Notes: generated from the sequence alone by a model not told the origin. A stretch of DNA of 64,000 nt from Leuctra nigra (GCA_934045905.1 OW203762.1:50059411-50123410); one strand, 5' to 3'; shown: positions 46,901 to 60,339, counted from the first letter of the stretch. Numbers and translations are program-made.

Positions 46901-49900
46901 AGGAGCGTGCCCTGAGGGTCGCCGGAGTTGACGATGGTCAGCACGTCGGGCAGGACCATGTCATCGGCCGGCAACACGCGCTGCAGCTGCTCCACAAGGA
47001 TCTTGCGAGGCTGCAACCGAACACACATGCTCGATCATCGCGATCCCAATTGATGGAAATTGCACATCTGTTGTATACACGTTACGTGTATTATCAGTCT
47101 TTTTTATTTATTATTTTCCAAATACACACAGTGAATTTACTGGCAGCAGGAATAGGGTAGCCCCCGTAATAACACTATGTACCCTGCTGCCAGATACATA
47201 CATAATAAATAATACCCATCGTTGACCATCGTCAACTTCTTGGAATAGCAACGTTTAAACTTTTCAGGTTTTCTATACTTTGATATTGCATCAAAAATTC
47301 ATTAAGTCTGTAAGATGAGAGTGGAAATTAGATGTTATTATGTATCATTGATAAAAGTTCTTTTATTAAATACCTAGGCAGTATAAGCCAAAATATTACA
47401 CAATCAATTATCAAAACATAAACATTAAAACCTCCCTGGAATAAGATTAACTGCAAAAGCAGGCACGAAACTGGTTTTCAGCTTACACATAGTGACATAG
47501 GTAATCATAGGGTCCCACTTGACTTGACTATGATCATTAACTAATAACTATTGACATTTGAAATCCATGGTCGGTACCTCGTTGAGACTGAGATCTTGCA
47601 CGGGACTGGGTTGTGTGACTGACGTGCGGTGCTCGAGACTCAGTGACTTCTCCGCTTGCTTCTTGATCTTGCTGGCCGAGGAGTTGCGGTCGCGGTTGAA
47701 CAGCCGGCTCTTGCGATCACGTTCCCCGCTCTCCTGGAGCAGGTCATTTCACCCATCATCATCAGAGTTGTGTAATATTGGGGTACAGAAAAGTACCCTG
47801 TACAGTGCCAGAATTTATTGTCCATCACCCTCCATCCCTTTTCATCATTAACGTTAGTTTAGGTTCCTCCCTCTCGATCTTTATCACAGGAAAAGTTGTT
47901 TGAATGTGGCGGGGGGGGGGGGGGAGGGGGGGGGGGGTGAATAGGAGAATAACAGCTATTTATTTCCACGCTTGAAAATAGGGAGGTCCATAATGGGATG
48001 GGATGCCACTTTTAAAATACAAATGTTTGTTGAAAGGATAGCTTTTATAACTAAATGATTAAATTAGACTTGCAGGGGCTGGTACCAAAACCTTTAATAA
48101 TTGTATGATGCAAAATAAAGTATTTCATATAATTCACCACCTTAAGTACAGTATAAATAACCTTACCTTTCCCTTATCTTCTGAACTCTTTGGCGGTGAC
48201 GATGCCACCTGTTGAGGATCACTGTGCTCGTGGTCGGTCCAGTTCTCGGGGTGCGAGTCCGAGTCCGCCTTCTTGGAGCTCTCATCGCTGAGCCGGTCCT
48301 GGCACTTCTCTGTAACACCGACCAAGAGAGTGGTAGAGCCAGTGGGCAGCACAGGGGAGAGGGGTAAGTAGCAGGCAAGCAACATGCAAAGCAAGCATTA
48401 CATTACGCATGCATAATCAACGCATTAGTCAAGCATTACCTTACTGTCAAGTTTGTAAGCCGGTCACTATTTGAAGAAGGTGTCTCAACGTAATATATAA
48501 GTAATACTATGTTAGAAATAAAGAAAAAGGGCAACACAAAATTATGTTAAAAATACGAAGATGTTAGGTTGTATTACTTTATTTCAACAAAATTATCAAT
48601 AAATAACTTAAGGTGTAATATAGTAATTACATTTTATTGTTATTATATCTAATATAGAATCATACATAGTTCATTTACAACAAAATGCATATAAATAAAT
48701 CGTTGTTGCTTTTATTCCACCAATTTTACTCAAACCTAATATCTAATTTTGTGTTGGAGAAAATGGGAAATAAATGGTGTGCATGCACAGTGAAGCTTTT
48801 GCAAGATGATAATAATAATAAAAATCACTATTAACATCTCTCTGAACATTATATACACTCTTGAAGGGATCTGAATTCCTTATCCACTTTATTTTGAAAG
48901 CCGAGTTAATACCTACTGTATTGTTACAATCACCATTGATTAGTGCACGGCATGCAAGCGACTCATATCCGTAGTTTAGACTCTGACCTGCGTTATTAGG
49001 CAGTTGTGCGATCTGCGTACCGGCCAGGGGCAGCACGTTGCGCAGGGACAATGGCTGCACGCCTGCGCGCACAACAACATTAACACTAATGCACTAACTA
49101 GGGACAACATCAAGCAAACAACAACAATTCCGGATGGATTACAAAATAAGAGAAATAGGATCACAATAATGTAAATGGCAAACTGAAACATAGGTAAATG
49201 TGCTGCAAATTCAAATCAAAACATTCAGAATTATTAAAACTTGACTTATGTTTCAATTAGGCAAACTTTGAAGCTCAACATTAAACATGTAGAAATGTAA
49301 AACAACCGCAAACCGTAAAACGAGCAAAGCAGAGAAAGTAATAACTTAGCACTCGGCACACAAATTACTTGTTAACAGGCTAACAACAAATCATTTCACA
49401 TTTATGAAGATCATTTGGAAATACATCAAATTGAGATATTCTTTACTTTAATGCAGATGCAGATTGTACTCTGAGTTGAGTCAACTGTGAGAAGAGAGTA
49501 ATGGAGGCTCAACACGACTGCCTGTGGCTGTGACCGGAGATGCGTGCGCGACTCATACCTGGCACATTGAGCGACTCCTGCAGCAAGGAGCGACTGCTGG
49601 AGAAGAAGGGTCGCAGCGACGGCTTGGGCGTCGACGATATGCTCATTGTGTCACACTCAGGGCCCGAGTCGCTCATGTCTTCGAGCTCCTCGAACAAGTC
49701 CTCGATCTCCGTCGGATCCATCCGCTTCTGTCCGATCACCTCCTGGTCATTGTCGAGGCCTTGGAGGTCTTCCGACACGCGGAACCGCTTCAGCAGTGCA
49801 ACGAACTTCTGCTTCAGGTTGCGTTGCTGAAGTAATAAGAAGAAGTAGTAAATTCTTAGTTCTTGAAACAATCTCACAACAATAACCTTATTCACTAGAA

Positions 49901-52900
49901 AATTCCAAAGTATGTAGTAGCAATTCGTATGGACTGCACTTTCTTATTACGAGCTTACATATCACATAAATAAAAGGTGTTAAATTGTTCAATTTAATTT
50001 ATTTTTATTTTTAAGTATTCATGAAGTAAGTATATCATTTCTAATAATAAAACATGGAGAATGAATAATTTCATAACAATAATAAAATGTACAATGGTTT
50101 GGTAGGTAACTGTTTAAATAATCCAAAAGCAACAGCAAATTACTAGCACAATGAAAGCTCTTGTAAAAGCAATAACTACGCTTGACCCAACGTTTGCCTG
50201 CCAAGTTGTCTGGCCAGGCAATTACTGCAACCACAAACATTCATGATGCCAAAATCAACACTAATCGATCGCATGGGTATCTTACATCGTAGGAAAGCAA
50301 AACATAGCTTAAATGTCAAGACAGGAGAGGGAACAATCCTAGCACATTGTCATTTATAAACAATGTTGACAGGTTTGGTAGCACTAACAAACTGGATTTT
50401 TGTCCAGCTTTCAACTCAATCATCAAAAAATAATTAAAAATAAATTTGGAATTGGTTCATTCACACAAGTTGAAAAGAATGCGCAAAAGAAACCTTGTGT
50501 GAATGCGCCATATTCTTAGTGTGTGAATAACAATGTTAGGTGAGGTGCAAGTTCACTGTATTTCAGTAGGAATGAACTTGCTCCCGAAAGCATTGCCATC
50601 GAAACACTACCAGGTGTTACGGCAGTCCACTATACACGGCACAACAGCGGTTCAGCTACCCGCTTGATGCTTAGTATGTGTGTTTGTTTGTTTACCCGGT
50701 CGGTAGGTCGTGTTGGACATACCCGTGCATTGGCCGGCATCTTTGGCCGACCTGACTTGCGGGCACGTCGGCCGATTCGGTCTTCGGCCGTCGGTTCCGA
50801 GTCGGACAACTCGTCCTCGTTGCTGCTGAAGTCGTCCTCTTCGTCGGAGAAGTCGGCCACGCGATCTGCACAAGTAACAGCAATATCAGTTCTTCTGTAT
50901 TGGCAATGAAACACTCTCATAGTTAATCATTAGTAAACAATGTGTGATGAAGATTTCCTAGCTCCAAATAGATAGAGAAAAGAAATCAATCAGATATTGA
51001 TACATTTTTCTACTGAAATATTAAAGAGATAACCACACATTCATACGCTAGTTAGGATGCTGCAACCTAACACATCCATTGTCTTTAGAAGTGTGAATAC
51101 AATTTATAAGCATTTTATTCTTCTAGTGATTATACAGAGTACAATTACAAAACAAATTTTAAATTATATAAGAAAGAAGAATAGCCCTCATGGGGTCTAA
51201 GAGACCCTGTGTGAGGGCATAGAAAAGTAAAGGAAACTTTTTAAACATAATTCAGTTGACAACTAAGGAAAAAAAAACAGACTGTGAGAAACAGAAAAAT
51301 ACAACAATTATAATATACCCAACTAAAAATAAAAATGATGGCAATACACTTGTGTAGACACTCCAGCAAATAATAACATGTCAACAAATAATAACATTTC
51401 ACATGTGCAGAACACTCCTGCAAAATGATGACATCAACTCATTCACATATTGTACATAATACTCCTACAAAATTCCCTACCAGAGTCAAACAGCCACAAG
51501 GACATCTCGTATTTAAATGTTTCAAAGTTACGTGCGTTTCTAATTTTGGTCGGAAGTAAATTAAAAATTTTGGGTCCTAAGTAGTCTAAATGTTGTTGGC
51601 CTTTTTTTTATTCTTTTTTGACGAGATTAGGGTTACACATGAAGATTGCCTCGTGTCATGAAAATTATCCACTCTGCTCCTATGAAATAAGTTAAGATTT
51701 TTGAAGATAAAATTAAGTGCCGCCCTAAAGTATAGCTGTCTAACATCCATTACACGAGTAATAGAATAGGTTAAAGTAGTAGAAAAGTATTTTGGTTTTT
51801 TAAGAATAACTTTTAAGAACAATCTTTGAATATTCTGTAAGGATTCAATAATCGTGATACCAGCACCACCCCACCCAAGAATACCATATTGCATGATTGG
51901 CTGAGCAATAGCTTTATACACTTTTATAAGCAAACTTCTACAAATTACATTCCTAAGTCTGTAATATATGTAAATAATATTTCGTAATTTTACCAGGGTG
52001 TTTGCGGCATGGGCATCCCACCTTAAATATTTATCAATCGTTATTCCTAGGTATTTTACACTTTCAACAGATTTAAGGAGTTGACAATTACACACACTCC
52101 AGTGCTTGCTTACACAACTTAAGTACACAACTTAAGTTTCCACAGTGATGTGGAGCGTTTCTTTGCCAATTCAATAGGGAGACTAAATTGACAAATACAT
52201 AATAATTCTGCAAATTGCTCTGTTGTGTAAGTGTAAGAGTAGTGAAACTTTCATTTTCCCTCCAGTGAGATGAAGCTAAGTAGGTAGACAAGACTTGGGT
52301 TACCTGCGGTCTCGCTCATGGCCAGGTTCTTGGCCGTGTCTTCTCGGTCCACGGGTTGGCTGTTGAGCGCCTGCACAGACACGCGCGCCACGATGTTGCT
52401 TATCACAGACAGGCTCTTCTCTTTGGGGTCGCTGAACAGGTCCAGTTCCATGTCCATCTGGCGCTGGAGCACCTGGAACAACGCAACAACTCTCAGTGAC
52501 AAGTTGGCAAAGTACGGGCTGATTGGCATGTGATGGGAAAGAGTTCAATGTTTATTACGTACACATAAAAAAGTTACAATAAGTAAAGTTTTTTTTCGAA
52601 TTTGGTGGAAAAAATTCTTCACTGAACCCTAACGCTTATCAGGAAGATTGATTAACATTAACAGTGCACAAGTTGCTGAAATCGGTTCCACTCTCTTTGG
52701 TATTAATTTTTCTGCCAGCTACTGACATAAAAACAACTATTTTCAATAAAACTCAATAGGTATAATTGCATAATTAATCACAAATCATTAAATAGTATTT
52801 AATACTGATTATATGTGACAAATTCATTTAAAAATTGGGACTTGTAATTCTCAAAAGAGCTTTTCATCTTGATGCATTTTTATGAAGTAAATAAAACTGT

Positions 52901-55900
52901 AGTTCCACATTCCTCAAGTGACATGCCAATTGCCACTGACAGCGGTGATTAGCGCGCCAATGTCTGGCTTCTGCTGCCATGTTGACACTTGTAATCACTG
53001 ATCAATACAGGGTTGAGACTGAAGCCTAATGTAAACACGCAGGGACAAAGCAAAGGCAAGACACAAACAAAAAGAAAGGAGAGAAGATAAACACATGTTG
53101 ATAAACAGAGCAAGATGGAAGCTGAACTTATTTTATTTGCTATCAAGGTAAATATTTATGAACACTTTCAAAATAAAACTGGTAGAAACAACTAAACAGA
53201 AATTTGATATATTAAAAGAGCCGCCAGCCTTCAAACAAAATATATCTTTCACCAGTCGAAAAGTAAAACAAACATGAAAGTCACGAAGTCCTTCTGCTGA
53301 AATAATGTAGTTTGTTTTAAAGCCCGCCGAAAACAACGTGAAGTGATTGGGATTGTTTGATTATTGACGAGAGAGTGACAGTGACGTACCTGTGACATGT
53401 TGATGACGCCCTCCGCCAGCGTCTTGAAGCCGAGGATGGTCCTGTTCTTGTACCTCTTGCGTCTCTGCAGCATCACATGGAGCTGGTTGCCGTCACGCTT
53501 TAGATAGTGCGGGTACTGCAGACAGAGACAGCATCATGTCACATCATAACCCTTCACTCCCTTCCTCATCCTTCATCACATCCCTTGCACTATAACATCA
53601 TGTCAAATCCCTTCACACACCTTCATCATCCTTCATCACAACCTTTCCACTACCAAACATCATGTCAAAACCCTTCACACCATAACCCTTTCACTCCCTT
53701 CACACCCACAACCCTTCCTCATCCTCAAATCACAACCCTTCCACTGTGCGCATTTTATTGAGATATTAAAGACGGAGTGGCTGGTATTAATATTGTTATT
53801 GTTATTGCGCTTGCTACTGAGGGTATTGTGTAAATAAAGCAAGAGAAAAGCGCAATAAACGAAAGGAAAATCCGCCAGCCAGACGAGAGTCGCATAAAAC
53901 TGGAATATTTTACAGACTAAAACGACGTCATAAAACCGACTTCTACTAATTTCCATACGTCTTCTAGTTAGTCTCGTGAGAGGGGAGGGGTCAATCGAGT
54001 AGGTGGTTCTATCAAGAGGTTGGTCTAGTCTCATCTTACAACTAGGTCAAACTCAATGGACCACTTTTGATCTTATTCTAGTCTCTTGTCATGTCGCACT
54101 ACACCAGCCCTAACAATGATACACATAATAAGATCATACAAAAGATCTCAGTATTTATTTATAAATGAATTCAAATAAGATTTAAAAATATTCTATTCAT
54201 CCGCATCAGCTTGACGTCATGGAATGCCCCCCCCCCCCCCCCCCCCCCGGCCGGTAGCGGACGTCATCTTACCTGCAGTGAGAAATGCAGCTCCAGCTCG
54301 GTGTCCAGGAGGCCGTTGGTCGGCAGAAGCATCTCGTTGGAGCGCAGCGTCCGCTTAGAGCTCTGAAACATTCCCGCAGCATTACTCAAGAGTTATGTGA
54401 CGGCTGACATCGTAGAGGCTTAGGGACATATTTATGGGCACCCTCTGCCCCCTGCCACGGCACCCGACAGAGATGACAGCGCTCGTGGCGGGGAACACAG
54501 CTACTCACGCGATGTGAACAAGATTTACATTCTGAGCGACAAGGAAATAGAAGACAGGCGTTAGAGACATTTCCTGTCGTGACAATGGCTTTCCTTTTGC
54601 AATTTCCCTCAAAGACATTCTTCCTTCAACACCAGCCATTGGAAATATAAGCGTGTATTACGATGTTCCATTCCCAAGGATGAAAAGCGTGGATATGACA
54701 CCCGCCTCTCTTCCAGTTCAAAAGTTCGCAATTAAACTGAATTCCTGGCTCTGGAAAGGAAGGAAGGGGAACGTATTTGGCGTAGAATTGAGTTTCCTAG
54801 AGTTCACAGGAACAACATTAATACGACGCGTGTCATCTGATCCAGCGGAATTACATCGAACTTCGAAGCGAAAACCAATTTGAACAGCCTCCTCGTCCCA
54901 CTGGATTTAGCGCAGAGACGCGAGCATTGACACCGCGTTGACGAGGAGCTTTATCAGCGCTGACCTCAGTGTCGTGATCCATCCGTGAACACGAGGCGAC
55001 CTGGCACCAGCACGAGGACCTCGTCCAGCCTCCTCGTCCCACTGGGTTTAGCGCAGAGACGCGAGCATTGACACCGCGTTGACGAGGAGCTTTATCAGCG
55101 CTGACCTCAGTGTCGTCGTGATCCATCCGTGAACACGAGGCGACCTGGCACCAGCACGAGGACCTCGTCCAGCCTCCTCGTCCCACTGGGTTTAGCGCAG
55201 AGACGCGAGCATTGACACCGCGTTGACGAGGAGCTTTATCAGCGCTGACCTCAGTGTCGTGATCCATCCGTGAACACGAGGCGACCTGGCACCAGCACGA
55301 GGACCTCGTCCAGCCTCCTCGTCCCACTGGGTTTAGCGCAGAGACGCGAGCATTGACACCGCGTTGACGAGGAGCTTTATCAGCGCTGACCTCAGTGTCG
55401 TCGTGATCCATCCGTGAACACGAGGCGACCTGGCACCAGCACGAGGACCTCGTCCAGCCTCCTCGTCCCACTGGGTTTAGCGCAGAGACGCGAGCATTGA
55501 CACCGCGTTGACGAGGAGCTTTATCAGCGCTGACCTCAGTGTCGTCGTGATCCATCCGTGAACACGAGGCGACCTGGCACCAGCACGAGGACCTCGTCCA
55601 GCCTCCTCGTCCCACTAGGTTTAGCGCAGAGACGCGAGCATTGACACCGCGTTGACGAGGAGCTTTATCAGCGCTGACCTCAGTGTCGTCGTGATCCATC
55701 CGTGAACACGAGGCGACCTGGCACCAGCACGAGGACCTCGTCCAGCCTCCTCGTCCCACTGGGTTTAGCGCAGAGACGCGAGCATTGACACCGCGTTGAC
55801 GAGGAGCTTTATCAGCGCTGACCTCAGTGTCGTCGTGATCCATCCGTGAACACGAGGCGACCTGGCACCAGCACGAGGACCTCGTCCAGCCTCCTCGTCC

Positions 55901-58191
55901 CACTGGGTTTAGCGCAGAGACGCGAGCATTGACACCGCGTTGACGAGGAGCTTTATCAGCGCTGACCTCAGTGTCGTGATCCATCCGTGAACACGAGGCG
56001 ACCTGGCACCAGCACGAGGACCTCGTCCAGCCTCCTCGTCCCACTGGGTTTAGCGCAGAGACGCGAGCATTGACACCGCGTTGACGAGGAGCTTTATCAG
56101 CGCTGACCTCAGTGTCGTGATCCATCCGTGAACACGAGGCGACCTGGCACCAGCACGAGGACCTCGTCCAGCCTCCTCGTCCCACTGGGTTTAGCGCAGA
56201 GACGCGAGCATTGACACCGCGTTGACGAGGAGCTTTATCAGCGCTGACCTCAGTGTCGTGATGCAGCCGTGAACACGAGGCGACCTGGCAGCAGCACGAG
56301 GACCTCGTCCAGACACAACCATGAGGATCTCGTCCAGGCACAAGCACGAGGACCTCGTCCAGGACAACCATGAGGACCTCGTCCAGGCACAAGCACGAGG
56401 ACCTCGTCCAGGCACAACCATGAGGACCTCGTCCAGGCTCGGCGGCGCAGGTGATGCAGCCGTGAACACGAGGCGACCTGGCACCGGCACGAGGACCTCG
56501 TCCAGGCACAACCACGAGGACCTCGTCCAAGCTCGGCGGCGCAGGTGATAGATCAGCAACAACAAGCAGATGTATTCTCGGAATCGAGGGCAGCAGATAA
56601 GTCGTGTCGAGTCGAGATTGATGAGTTTGATTGGAGTCATCAGTCAGCGGCGACGCCTGTCGAACTAAAACAAATAACGCGCGGAATCCGTGATCTCGGC
56701 GGCGACAAGTGAAATGCCATGTTCTCGGAACATCGCTCTCAGAGGCCTGCTGCTGCCAAGAGATTGATCACAAACATGTTTGCGCCGGCTTCGTGCAATA
56801 AGAAAGAAACAGCATCAATCTTCTAATGATTCTGCCATCGATTTTTCATTTCATGTAGGAGTTGGTCCAAAAGAGTTAGTGTTTTTCAAAACAAACTTTA
56901 CATCGGAAATGAAACTTGTTAAAAAAGGAAATAAATAGCCCGAACGCGATGAGTGGATTGAATTACAACGTGGATGACATGGTAGAATCGGAAAAGACTG
57001 AGCTGAGTTCGATTACATAATTACAAATACTCGTTGTAATTGTAAGCCCGTGAGCTCGCGTGCCGCCATAACACGCGACAGAGACGTCATCACGAGTGAC
57101 GTCATCACGAGGACAAGGGCTCGCGAGGAAACGTCGAGGAACCAGACAGAGTTGCTGACCAATGCGCGAGTTTCTATGAACCTATAGGGGGGCAAGAGAA
57201 ATACGTCGCTCCCGAATGAATAGGAAGAAATTAAACAAATCGATCACTGGTCAAGACAAGGCCGGTTAATTAATTGCGTGGATTGTGTGTATTGAGTTCG
57301 CAATATAAAGAGTCTTGTTGGATTGATCGGGTGGCGATTATTTCCCTGTCACTCCGACATTCGAACTTTGGCGAAGTGAACAACTCGCCACCCTCTTGAA
57401 ACTCCTCATGTGCAAGTAGGTAACCCAACCTTTCCCCCACAACCCCAACCCCTCCCAAGTACTCCCAACGTCGCAAACAAGATTCAATACATCGCAGTCA
57501 AAACCCATGTATGTTTATAATTTCGTATACAACTCGAAGTCAGTACAAAATACTTCCAACTAGGAATATTTGAGAACGAACTACGAGTATGACATTTTCC
57601 TATCCCCGCTCGGTTTCTTCGCATGGCGTTGACAAAGCGTCGGCAGTGGAGTGTGATGTGAACGCCAGCCACGTGCGGAAGACGTCGTAGAAGCCGCACC
57701 CTCATGACTCAAGCACGACGCCAGTCGTCGCGACGCCGACACGCGATCACGTGATGCGGTCAACACGCGGAGAATGGCGACATTTAACACCGCCGAGATT
57801 CCTCACACCTCGGCCGAGGAACTATTCCAGATCGGCTTAAATGTCTCACACATTTCACTGGGATTCAAACGGAGCCAAGTTTCCAATAGCAGACGTTCAC
57901 AGAAGCGCTCCAGATTACAAAATATAAGAAACGAGCATTTATAAAATGTAATTCCCCGTCATATTTTTCCCAGCGTAGAAAATATAAAATCGTATCAAGC
58001 TGAAGTAATATTATTCTGTTGGAGTGCTTTTGCAACGAGCAACCAGCAGAGGGCTTTTAAAGTCGGTTTCGCCTGGAATTGAATCTGGTGTTGTGTAACT
58101 CACCTGCATCTTGACGGCGATGATGATGGAGGCGAGGTCCGAACCCAGGGGCTTGAGGACGACGAGGCGGGACAGCGTCAGCGAGCATAAC
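40999..58191 (-). CDS. PACS: Phosphofurin acidic cluster sorting protein (N-terminus missing)
   Basis: Exons placed, minus strand: 58104-58191, 54273-54362, 53390-53515, 52304-52472, 50723-50865, 49559-49826, 48988-49062, 48167-48309, 47578-47733, 46799-47010, 46196-46350, 45683-45896, 42988-43209, 42323-42543, 42081-42197, 40999-41117. They join in frame to 838 whole codons. PACS proteins bind phosphorylated acidic clusters on cargo such as furin and route membrane proteins between TGN, endosomes and ER. Matches to vertebrate PACS: RLCSLTL..LVVLK and [19 protein letters not shown] (cargo-binding region), an acidic serine-rich cluster ([19 protein letters not shown]) like the CK2-regulated one, [43 protein letters not shown], and the closing [18 protein letters not shown]. 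The 48988 end is uncertain; a second in-phase donor gives 49021. The upstream exon or exons (ATWEV-type start) are not visible in the window. Confidence 0.93.
41397..42011. mobile_element. hAT-type element in PACS last intron
   Basis: TAGGGATGTGCGAATCC is mirrored by GGATTCGCACACCCCTA with one mismatch and flanked by a perfect 8-bp duplication ACAATTAT (41389-41396 and 42012-42019). Both ends carry arrays of GAATCC and GGATTC words. A 90-codon frame inside (41564-41836) has no recognisable domain. Confidence 0.93.
43819..44461. mobile_element. Large foldback element in PACS intron
   Basis: The inverted arms include GTCACTTAGATGTCAATCGT (about 43922) against ACGATTGACATCTAAGTGAC (about 44339), GCGAAATAACAGAAATT against the inverse AATTTCTGTTATTTCGC, and CTTGTGAAAACGAGTTGTCT against AGACAACTCGTTTTCACAAG. 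The outer ends are ATTCGACACTAAAAGT and ACTTTTTGTGTCGAAT. The centre is near 44125. It has no coding capacity. Confidence 0.85.
44490..45451. mobile_element. hAT-type nonautonomous element in PACS intron
   Basis: TAGGGTTGGGCGAACC is mirrored by GGTTCGCCCAACCCTA exactly and flanked by the perfect 8-bp duplication ACTACTGG (44482-44489 and 45452-45459). Both ends carry repeated GGTTCG and CGAACC words. The 962-bp interior has no transposase. Confidence 0.95.
47909..47938. repeat. Near-pure poly-G tract in PACS intron
   Basis: A run of about 30 bases, almost all G, interrupted by one A. It could form a quadruplex, and its length is uncertain because such runs are error-prone in sequencing. Confidence 0.8.
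51170..52130 (-). mobile_element. 5'-truncated LINE (non-LTR retrotransposon)
   Basis: A minus-strand frame of 180 codons (51586-52128) contains [38 protein letters not shown] and [11 protein letters not shown]. These are characteristic of the thumb/connection region after the reverse-transcriptase palm of Jockey/CR1/RTE-group LINEs. The palm with its catalytic aspartates is absent, as is usual for 5'-truncated copies. About 400 bp of 3' untranslated sequence follows. It lies in the PACS intron 50866-52303 in the same orientation as the gene. Confidence 0.82.
53545..53745. repeat. Imperfect CCCTTCA-rich minisatellite
   Basis: Words such as CCCTTCACTCCCTTC, CATCCTTCATCACA and CCCTTCACACC recur in a loose array just outside the acceptor side of a PACS exon (53390-53515). 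It is pyrimidine-rich on the plus strand and has no coding signal. Confidence 0.65.
54228..54248. repeat. Poly-C tract
   Basis: About twenty C residues in a row, 25 bp below the donor of PACS exon 54273-54362. Length is uncertain for the same reason as the poly-G tract. Confidence 0.85.
54885..56300. repeat. 141/144-bp tandem array in PACS intron
   Basis: Unit starts (CAGCCTCCTCGTCCCA) lie at 54885, 55026, 55170, 55311, 55455, 55599, 55743, 55887, 56028 and 56169. Spacing is 141 or 144 bp; the difference is one extra GTC in GTGTCGTCGTGATCC. Units are nearly identical, so the array is recent. All lengths are multiples of three, so a 559-codon minus-strand frame stays open across it. That frame has no recognisable domain or exon context and I treat it as non-coding. 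Confidence 0.93.
56300..56530. repeat. Roughly 30-bp GAGGACCTCGTCC repeats beside the main array
   Basis: The segment GAGGACCTCGTCCAGGCACA recurs about every 30 bp. It is also the last part of each 141/144-bp unit, so the short array probably seeded or derived from the long one. Confidence 0.8.
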
Positions 58192-59403
58192 CTGAGGGCA
58201 ACAGAGAGAGAGAAAGAGTCAGTCATCGCGTCACACTCCAGCGACCAGACATCGGCGTCGCGGCGGACCTCGTCATCGGCGGCTCGTCGTCGACGTCCTC
58301 CTCGACGCGGTGATAGCGCCGCGGCGAGCTGCTGCAGCTGCGTGGGCAGAACATCGGCAATGTCACACGCTCAATGATTGAACACGCACTTGCACGTACA
58401 CTTAAAAAGTAGACGCACGCATCAGTACAACATGAAAGTTAGTTTTATTTCATACGTTATGGCATAACATAATGACATGGTTCTAAACAGTTACGAAACT
58501 GTCCCCGGCATGCCTCCACTGACGTCACGTTCAAAATGTTCCGCAACATCACAAAACTTTTACGAACAATCGGAGGCACATGGAGTTTCCGTCGGACGTC
58601 GAACACCACTGATTCCAGGCTCTCTCGAGTGGCGTCCACTGCGGTTCGCTCGCCTACTGCAATACCAATTAGCCGTCGAGTGGTGTTGCGACGCCGACGC
58701 CGCCGACGCCGCGGGAAGTGGGGCACGGCCGGCGCCAGTGACCGACACGACACGACACGCGACCCCAAGAAGGCGCGGCCAGACATGCATTCGACACGGC
58801 GAGGAATCATCCGCGTTCAATAATGGAACAATGCCGCGTGGAAAACAAGAATAGTTCGCATGATGTCCTAATGGCTCACGCGATATGGACTTTTCGAACT
58901 GTTTTCAATGTTCTCGGCCCACCCATCTGTATTGATATATGAATTTGAATGAATATCCCATGTGGTCTGATGATTTCAAACATTAGTTTGGAAAATAGAA
59001 ACTTTTAGTATGTTTTTTTTAGATGAACACGACACGGCATCTTTCCTGTTTTCATTGTCATGTAGCGTATCGGGACTCGACTTTGAAAGCGAGAAAACAA
59101 ACACAATCTTGTGGCATGGTTTTTGTTCGTAATGTAAACGAACATCTAACTAAACGCAGCGAGTTTTTACGCCTGCTTGCCGACATCGATCTGGTCTGAG
59201 ATGTTCCGACGGAGGTTCTAATTGCTTTCGAACAATCTACTGGGACGGACCGCTGAATTAATAGAAGAGCACCCGCTCCTGCTTGCGTGCGGAGAATTGC
59301 TCATCTTGCTCGGAACAACGAGTCTCCCGATCGTCAATTGACGCTGACATCGCAATTACATTGCCTTAGAATTAGTCAATTCGGTATAACGCGAGTAACC
59401 CGA

Positions 59404-59476
59404 GGAGGTTCTACTCCCGAGGAGGTTCTACTCCCGAGGAGGTTCTACTCCCGAGGAGGTTCTACTCCCGAGAGGG
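59404..59476. repeat. 17-bp tandem repeat, four copies
   Basis: GAGGAGGTTCTACTCCC repeats four times in direct succession, with an imperfect tail (GAGAGGGTCT). Short and recent. Confidence 0.9.
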
Positions 59477-60339
59477 TCTGACGGGTGTAATCGCTAAATT
59501 TTTCCCACACTATATAATGTTATGACACGACAAGTGTATGCATACTTTTTAGAGACATAATCTGTTACTTTTGTAACATAAAACAATCATGATATTCATT
59601 TGTACAGACATCATAACACCATGCTATAAAATGGGTCAGCAAAATTGTGAGTTTTAAATCGACGTTTGACTAGATTGAGAGTGGCAACTTCGCTTAAAAA
59701 TCGTGTCGGTGATTTCGAAATAAAAAAGGGACAAAACGTAATGTGATTGTGAGTGGCAGTTGCTGTAATCACCCTCGCTACGCCCAGTGAGTGAATATGT
59801 TCATAGCGGACGGAACAAAGGCGACGCCCGCCGCCGGCCGCGTCGCGACGACGATAAACAACAGAGGTGCGAGCGAAATCAATGGCAAGGCATGTGTCAG
59901 GTGTTTCCCCGAGCCGACGTCTGCATCGATTCACCGTCGCGGCGCCCAATTTCCCGTCTCGTGGAAATGAACCGCACAGTCGAGCCGGCTGGAAGTTGGA
60001 CCGACGCGACAAACCACAAGTTCTGGCGAGAACGCGACACAAAGCGACTAGGAAGCGGAAGCGACCGCCCCGATGAGCTTCCTCGCCCTCGACTGACACG
60101 ACTCGCGCGACTCAGCCATTTGCATGATCCAATTTGTGTTCTCCAAATCGAGTTGTGACTAACACTAATGCGCAGAAACGTAACATTGATTGGCTTCTTC
60201 CACGAAGTCGTACCTTGAAAATGGTGTACGTGGTCGAGTTACAAAACACCGGATGTTCATGTCGACGGCGGCAAAGGGAGGTGACTGGACCAGACGTGTA
60301 AGTCGATCACGGGGTCCGCGGAGGCGACGCCATCGGAAT

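Noticed and set aside
54851..56640. 559-codon and 149-codon minus-strand frames in the PACS intron
   Set aside because: They are produced by the 141/144-bp tandem array, with no domain, no splice link and no homologue in PACS.
58111..58854. Possible first exon of PACS or a new gene in the GC-rich patch upstream of 58191
   Set aside because: No frame encodes the expected PACS N-terminal motif, and the overlapping Arg-rich frames on both strands reflect composition.
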